A stretch of DNA of 9,471 bases. Source: an uncultured Kroppenstedtia sp. (GTDB lineage: Bacteria > Bacillota > Bacilli > Thermoactinomycetales > DSM-45169). The position numbers and the translations under genes are program-made. Position 1 is the first letter of the stretch, and each line of letters opens with the position of its first letter. Where the stretch lies: the NCBI GenBank assembly GCA_959600065.1, contig CAUGKZ010000036.1:1-9471 (forward strand). Reading direction: 5' to 3'. The notes under the pieces were generated by a model. The model was not told where the DNA came from. It ran no database searches and was given only the letters and a program-made list of their open reading frames with translations. Shown here piece by piece: positions 6,155-9,471 of the stretch.

Positions 6155-6940
6155 TTAACTCTCTCCGATCCTGCGGACCCGGATCCCCTGTTCTTCCAGC
6201 CCCTTGCGCAAACCTTTCGCAAAGGCCAAAGCTTGGGGATCATCCCCATGGACACAGACCGTGTCCGCCTGCAAATCCACCTCGGTACCATCCACCGCCG
6301 TCACTTTTCCTTCCTTCACCATACGGACTACCCGGTGGACTGCCTGCTCCGGATCCTCGATATAGGCTCCAGGCTGAGTCCGGGGAGTCAAGCTTCCATC
6401 AGGTTGAACCGTACGGTCGGCGAACACCTCCCGTGCCACCTGAAGCCCTGCTTTTTCCCCTGCGCTCACCAATTGGCTTCCTGCCAAGCCGAAAAGGATC
6501 AGTTCCTTGTCCACTGCGGCAACCGCTTCGGCAATCGCCTCGGCCACGGCAGGTTCCTTCCCCGCCATATTGTAGAGGGCTCCGTGAGGTTTCACATGTT
6601 GCAACCGCTTTCCCTCCAGAGTAGCGAAACTTAGCAAAGCCCCCACCTGGTAAACCGTCATATTAAATACATCCTCCGGCTCGACCGCCATATAACGGCG
6701 CCCAAATCCGAGCAAATCCGGCAGACCCGGATGAGCTCCCAAGGCCACCCCCCGCTCTGCCGCCATACGGACTGTCTGTCTCATCACGTTGGGATCACCC
6801 CCGTGGAATCCACAGGCGATGTTGGCGGAGGTGACATGATGCAAAATCGCTTCGTCCTGTCCCATCACATAGTTGCCAAAGCTTTCTCCCAAATCACTGT
6901 TCAGATCGACGGTCCATTGTACCCGCTTCCAATCCTTCAT
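6155..6940 (-). CDS. pxpA: 5-oxoprolinase subunit PxpA (LamB/YcsF family)
   Basis: 261 residues, close to the usual ~250. The ATG (6940) overlaps the pxpB stop by 4 nt (ATGA) and is preceded by GGAGGTGG. PxpA is the LamB/YcsF-type subunit of the cytosolic 5-oxoprolinase complex and is thought to complete conversion of 5-oxoproline to glutamate after activation by PxpBC. Conserved blocks are DLNSDLGE (12-19), [13 protein letters not shown] (38-50), [15 protein letters not shown] (68-82), [10 protein letters not shown] (115-124), EVFADR (171-176), LTPRTQPGA (184-192) and CVHGDDP (229-235). These hold the acidic and histidine residues expected of the active site. The order pxpB-pxpA-pxpC puts PxpA between the two partners, unlike B. 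subtilis, where the pxpA homologue ycsF comes first. No defects seen. Confidence 0.96.
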   Translation of the reverse strand: MKDWKRVQWTVDLNSDLGESFGNYVMGQDEAILHHVTSANIACGFHGGDPNVMRQTVRMAAERGVALGAHPGLPDLLGFGRRYMAVEPEDVFNMTVYQVGALLSFATLEGKRLQHVKPHGALYNMAGKEPAVAEAIAEAVAAVDKELILFGLAGSQLVSAGEKAGLQVAREVFADRTVQPDGSLTPRTQPGAYIEDPEQAVHRVVRMVKEGKVTAVDGTEVDLQADTVCVHGDDPQALAFAKGLRKGLEEQGIRVRRIGES

Positions 6941-7623
6941 AGCCCTTCCACCTCCATCTCCCGATAGGTTTCCCCAGAGATCGGTCGGAACCGAACCAGA
7001 TCCCCCGCCCGCAACAGAACGGGGGGATTCCGATCCGGATCGTACAGGCGCACCGGTGTTCTACCGATAATCCGCCACCCTCCGGGAGTTTCCAAAGGAT
7101 AGACTCCTGTTTGGGAACCGGCAATCCCTACAGAGCCTGCCGGTATTCGGGGACGAGGATCTTTTAAGCGCAAAGTGGCGATCCGCTCCGACATCCCCCC
7201 TAGATAGGGAAACCCGGGAACGAACCCCAGCATATACACCCGATAGGCGGGATCCGAGTGGATCTGGATCACTTCTTGAGGAGAGAGACCGTTCTTCTCA
7301 GCCACACGCCCCAGATCCGGCCCATACTCCCCTCCATAAACCACAGGCAACTCCACTACCCGCGTATCCTCCTCTGTCACCGGCACTCGATTCTCCTCGA
7401 TCGCCTCCAGCTGTTGACACAACTCCCGATAACGAATCCGATAGGGTTGGTAGTAAACCATCACGGCACCATAGGTGGGTACCCACTCCACCACACCAGG
7501 AATCGGATGGCGTTCCAATTCATTGACAAAACTTCGTATCTCCCGATTGATCTCCGGATCAATCCGCTCTCCGAAACCGATCCGGAGCCCCATATCCCCT
7601 ACCGGCTGGATTTTGATCGACAA
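6937..7623 (-). CDS. pxpB: 5-oxoprolinase subunit PxpB (KipI family)
   Basis: 228 residues from TTG 7623, giving an N-terminus [18 protein letters not shown] typical of the family. GGAG in a purine tract lies 7 nt upstream. In-frame starts further up (ATG 7647) would add Arg/Gly-rich residues with no family match and a poor ribosome site. Key blocks are [13 protein letters not shown] (131-143) and [12 protein letters not shown] through ETPGGW (159-183), with His122 just before. PxpB associates with PxpC and supplies part of the ATP-dependent 5-oxoproline activation. The B. subtilis homologue KipI also inhibits the sporulation kinase KinA. It is the first gene of the operon, and its start overlaps a G-rich leader that could influence translation. 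Confidence 0.94.
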   Translation of the reverse strand: MSIKIQPVGDMGLRIGFGERIDPEINREIRSFVNELERHPIPGVVEWVPTYGAVMVYYQPYRIRYRELCQQLEAIEENRVPVTEEDTRVVELPVVYGGEYGPDLGRVAEKNGLSPQEVIQIHSDPAYRVYMLGFVPGFPYLGGMSERIATLRLKDPRPRIPAGSVGIAGSQTGVYPLETPGGWRIIGRTPVRLYDPDRNPPVLLRAGDLVRFRPISGETYREMEVEGL

Positions 7624-7690
7624 ACCCCTTCTCCCCCCTCTCCCCATACATCGAAGGGCCGAATTCCTGCCCCTAAAGGCCTCAAGACCT

Positions 7691-7720
7691 ATTCTACACC
7701 GGGTTTGTCGAATTTCCCAA
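7691..7720 (-). promoter_or_regulatory. Candidate promoter of the pxpBAC-ycsI operon
   Basis: On the minus strand TTGGGA (7720-7715, 4/6 to TTGACA), an 18-bp spacer and TAGAAT (7696-7691, 5/6 to TATAAT) lie about 70 nt before TTG 7623. The leader would be about 60 nt. It sits just after the terminator of the upstream gene. No clear operator is seen. Confidence 0.45.
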
Positions 7721-7746
7721 AACAAAAGTTACCATGAGAGACAACA

Positions 7747-7772
7747 AAACGGGCAAATGTCTTTGCCCGTTT
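7747..7772 (-). terminator. Rho-independent terminator of the membrane protein gene
   Basis: A perfect 11-bp stem, AAACGGGCAAA (7747-7757) with TTTGCCCGTTT (7762-7772), around a 4-nt loop. On the minus strand it is followed by a U-rich tail (TTTTGTTGT). It lies 10 nt after the stop of the membrane protein gene and separates it from the pxp operon. Confidence 0.88.
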
Positions 7773-7782
7773 GCTTCTCCAT

Positions 7783-9471
7783 TCAAGAACGGCTTTTTTC
7801 AGGGGAAGCCACCCTCTCCACTCGGTTCCTGCCCCCGGTCCATTCCCGAATGCCGATGATCATTACTGGCATGACCACATATACGATAGCAGTAGCTGCA
7901 GATACGATCCCGGAGTCATTGAAAGCCAGTGCTGCCAGCGATCCTGCCAAAATAGCCGTAAAACCGTTAAACAGCTGTGGATAGCGCTGAGTTAACATCT
8001 TCAGTCCACCGGCGGGTCGAAATGCGAGTACCGCCATCGCCAACAAAGACAACAGGAAGACTTTCCCCCAGGAGGAGAAGCGGATCAGTTTCAGGTTCAT
8101 CTCCAATTTTCGGTTGATGATCTGAACGATTTCTTCAAAGTTTCCCCCTTGAAGGTCGGAGAGGGCTTTACCGATATGGGTGGGAGTTTCCACGGGAAAC
8201 CAGAGGTTTAATGTAACCAACGTGAATAGGCCGATCCCCGCCATCCCCAACATTTTCATAGCGGTTCCTCGGTTCCACTTGGTCTGGAAAAACCGGAGAT
8301 AGGCCACTCCGAAACCGACAGCAGAAGCCAAAGCTCCTCCCGCATTAGTTCCCCAAAAGGGAGCCGCAAAAAAGATGAGCAAGGCGAAAAAAAACAACCC
8401 CACGCCTAAACGCACCCCACGGGAAAGAGTGGTACGACGTTCCAACCACGCGGCACAAGCGAGTATCGAGGATCCGAGAACCACGCCCATATACTCGTTG
8501 CCAATTCCGTAATAGCGAGCCCCCTTAATCGGATCGTACCCGAGGAAAGAGTGCCGAATTAACGGTCCTCCCAACAAACCATCCACCACCACGGGCAAGA
8601 AGCCGAGCAAACCCGCCCAAAACAGCAAGGGAAGAGTGGACGCCCGGGTGAGTACTTTGGAAAATACCAATCCTGTCAAGACCAACGTCCCCGAGACCAT
8701 CCACCAGGAACCGGCGGTCACATCGGACAGAATCAGAAATAGAAAGGGGGTCAGCATCATCGCCAACAACACCGATTCCATCCAACCTTTTCCCCGACCG
8801 TTTTTCAAAATCAACGTGAGTCCAGTAACCAAAACCAATATCTGAATCAGGATATAAGAATAGAGAACCGACGGTCGCAATCGATTGATCGACTCCACCC
8901 GGTCCACTGTACTCCAAAACATCCCGTTGTTTCCCGCCACCCCTTGAGTCGGTCGGCCCAACATCTCTCCAGGAATCTCCACTCCCATACGATCCAACAG
9001 CGTCGGGGCGATATCGATATTGCTGATAACCCCGGTCCGGCGGGTCGTAGATGAGGTGAGCAGTCCCGACTGCTTTTTTGAGGATTGGTACATCAGAACA
9101 GGAAACAACCCTACTTCCTCTGCCAATCCACTACCGGTGGAGGTGAGCATAACCAAGCGATCCTCTCCCGCCCGGCCCAACACCTCACCCAAAAAGTCAT
9201 CCAGCTCTGCGAGAACTTGATGACGGATCTCTTGCCGCACCGAGGGCGACATCGTATCACCGAATTTTTCCAGACGGTACAAATCCCCGAGATCGACCAC
9301 AGCGAGACCTGGTTTTTTCCAGGAAAACAGTTGATTTCCGATGCGTCGATAATCACTTTTCACACCGTAAGGCCTTTTGGAATCGGAGGCCAACACTTTT
9401 TTGCCCACAGATCCCTCCGGTGTAATCCCCTGGCTGTTCATAGTCAACAACGGTGCATAGCGAACCGGTTT
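7783..9471 (-). CDS. Polytopic membrane protein with alkaline-phosphatase-superfamily-like outer segment (5' end missing)
   Basis: 562 residues are visible; the frame stays open to the window edge, so the N-terminus lies outside. The TTG at 9450 is internal, with KPVRYAP encoded before it. Residues about 1-195 are soluble and probably outside the membrane. They include STTRRTGVISNIDIAPTLL (about 141-159) followed by a short segment ending MLGRP, a pattern like the C-terminal part of phosphoglycerate-mutase/sulfatase-type AlkP domains. About 11 hydrophobic helices follow (from about 203 to 540). Between and within them are conserved-looking polar motifs: GARYYGIGNEYMG (317-329), APFWGTNAGGA (370-380) and NDSGIVSAAT (518-527). 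The C-terminus is short, basic and cytosolic or outer. The combination suggests an envelope enzyme or transporter, but I cannot name a function; similar sequences in other Bacillota are annotated only as hypothetical membrane proteins, as far as I recall. It ends in its own terminator. Confidence 0.8.
   Translation of the reverse strand, partial: KPVRYAPLLTMNSQGITPEGSVGKKVLASDSKRPYGVKSDYRRIGNQLFSWKKPGLAVVDLGDLYRLEKFGDTMSPSVRQEIRHQVLAELDDFLGEVLGRAGEDRLVMLTSTGSGLAEEVGLFPVLMYQSSKKQSGLLTSSTTRRTGVISNIDIAPTLLDRMGVEIPGEMLGRPTQGVAGNNGMFWSTVDRVESINRLRPSVLYSYILIQILVLVTGLTLILKNGRGKGWMESVLLAMMLTPFLFLILSDVTAGSWWMVSGTLVLTGLVFSKVLTRASTLPLLFWAGLLGFLPVVVDGLLGGPLIRHSFLGYDPIKGARYYGIGNEYMGVVLGSSILACAAWLERRTTLSRGVRLGVGLFFFALLIFFAAPFWGTNAGGALASAVGFGVAYLRFFQTKWNRGTAMKMLGMAGIGLFTLVTLNLWFPVETPTHIGKALSDLQGGNFEEIVQIINRKLEMNLKLIRFSSWGKVFLLSLLAMAVLAFRPAGGLKMLTQRYPQLFNGFTAILAGSLAALAFNDSGIVSAATAIVYVVMPVMIIGIREWTGGRNRVERVASPEKSRS

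Noticed and set aside
6151..6291. N-terminal extension of pxpC
   Set aside because: It overlaps pxpA, is Arg/Trp-rich without family similarity, and the ATG at 6150 has a good ribosome site and the expected MITVIKPG start.
7624..7725. N-terminal extension of pxpB
   Set aside because: It would run through the G-rich leader and the candidate promoter and adds residues foreign to the family.
1..9471. CRISPR arrays, tRNA or rRNA genes, intact insertion sequence, defence system
   Set aside because: No regularly spaced direct repeats, no tRNA-like cloverleaf with TTCGA arm, and no transposase or nuclease motifs were found.

Overview
The window looks like chromosomal DNA of a moderately GC-rich Gram-positive Bacillota. 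The reasons are purine-rich Shine-Dalgarno sites, TTG/GTG starts, sigma-A-like promoters, two lipoprotein precursors, and a B. subtilis-like 5-oxoprolinase operon ending in a ycsI homologue. A member of the Thermoactinomycetaceae would fit the base composition and style, but that is inference; no rRNA or marker gene proves it.

Layout. Positions 1-134 are a divergent promoter region between a gene that starts at the left edge (minus strand, only its first codons visible) and an ABC-F ATPase (plus, 135-2042). A clear promoter at 2066-2094 then drives two lipoprotein genes in tandem (plus): a von Willebrand factor A (VWA) lipoprotein (2133-3524) with an unusual 11-residue repeat tail, and a small beta-rich lipoprotein (3566-4033). 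Two hairpin terminators follow. A gene-free stretch (4034-4411) holds two further inverted repeats, one of them strong. It separates these genes from a convergent minus-strand operon.

The operon reads, in transcription order, pxpB (7623-6937), pxpA (6940-6155), pxpC (6150-5203) and a DUF1445/YcsI-family gene (5191-4412). Genes overlap by 4 nt or are separated by 4-11 nt. PxpABC together form the ATP-dependent bacterial 5-oxoprolinase that returns cyclised glutamate (5-oxoproline, pyroglutamate) to L-glutamate. The DUF1445 family includes the mitochondrial D-glutamate cyclase, so the last gene may handle the D-side of the same chemistry. The NRAMP-type gene ycsG and the regulator kipR that accompany these genes in B. 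subtilis are absent here.

Upstream of the operon, on the same strand, is a perfect 11-bp terminator hairpin. Before it lies the 3' part of a large membrane protein (9471-7783, cut by the window edge) with an alkaline-phosphatase-superfamily-like outer segment followed by about 11 membrane helices.

The window is mostly ordinary housekeeping DNA. The best candidates for undescribed biology are the VWA/small lipoprotein pair, the AlkP-like polytopic membrane protein, and the structured gene-free stretch. No CRISPR, tRNA, rRNA, intact insertion sequence or defence system was found.
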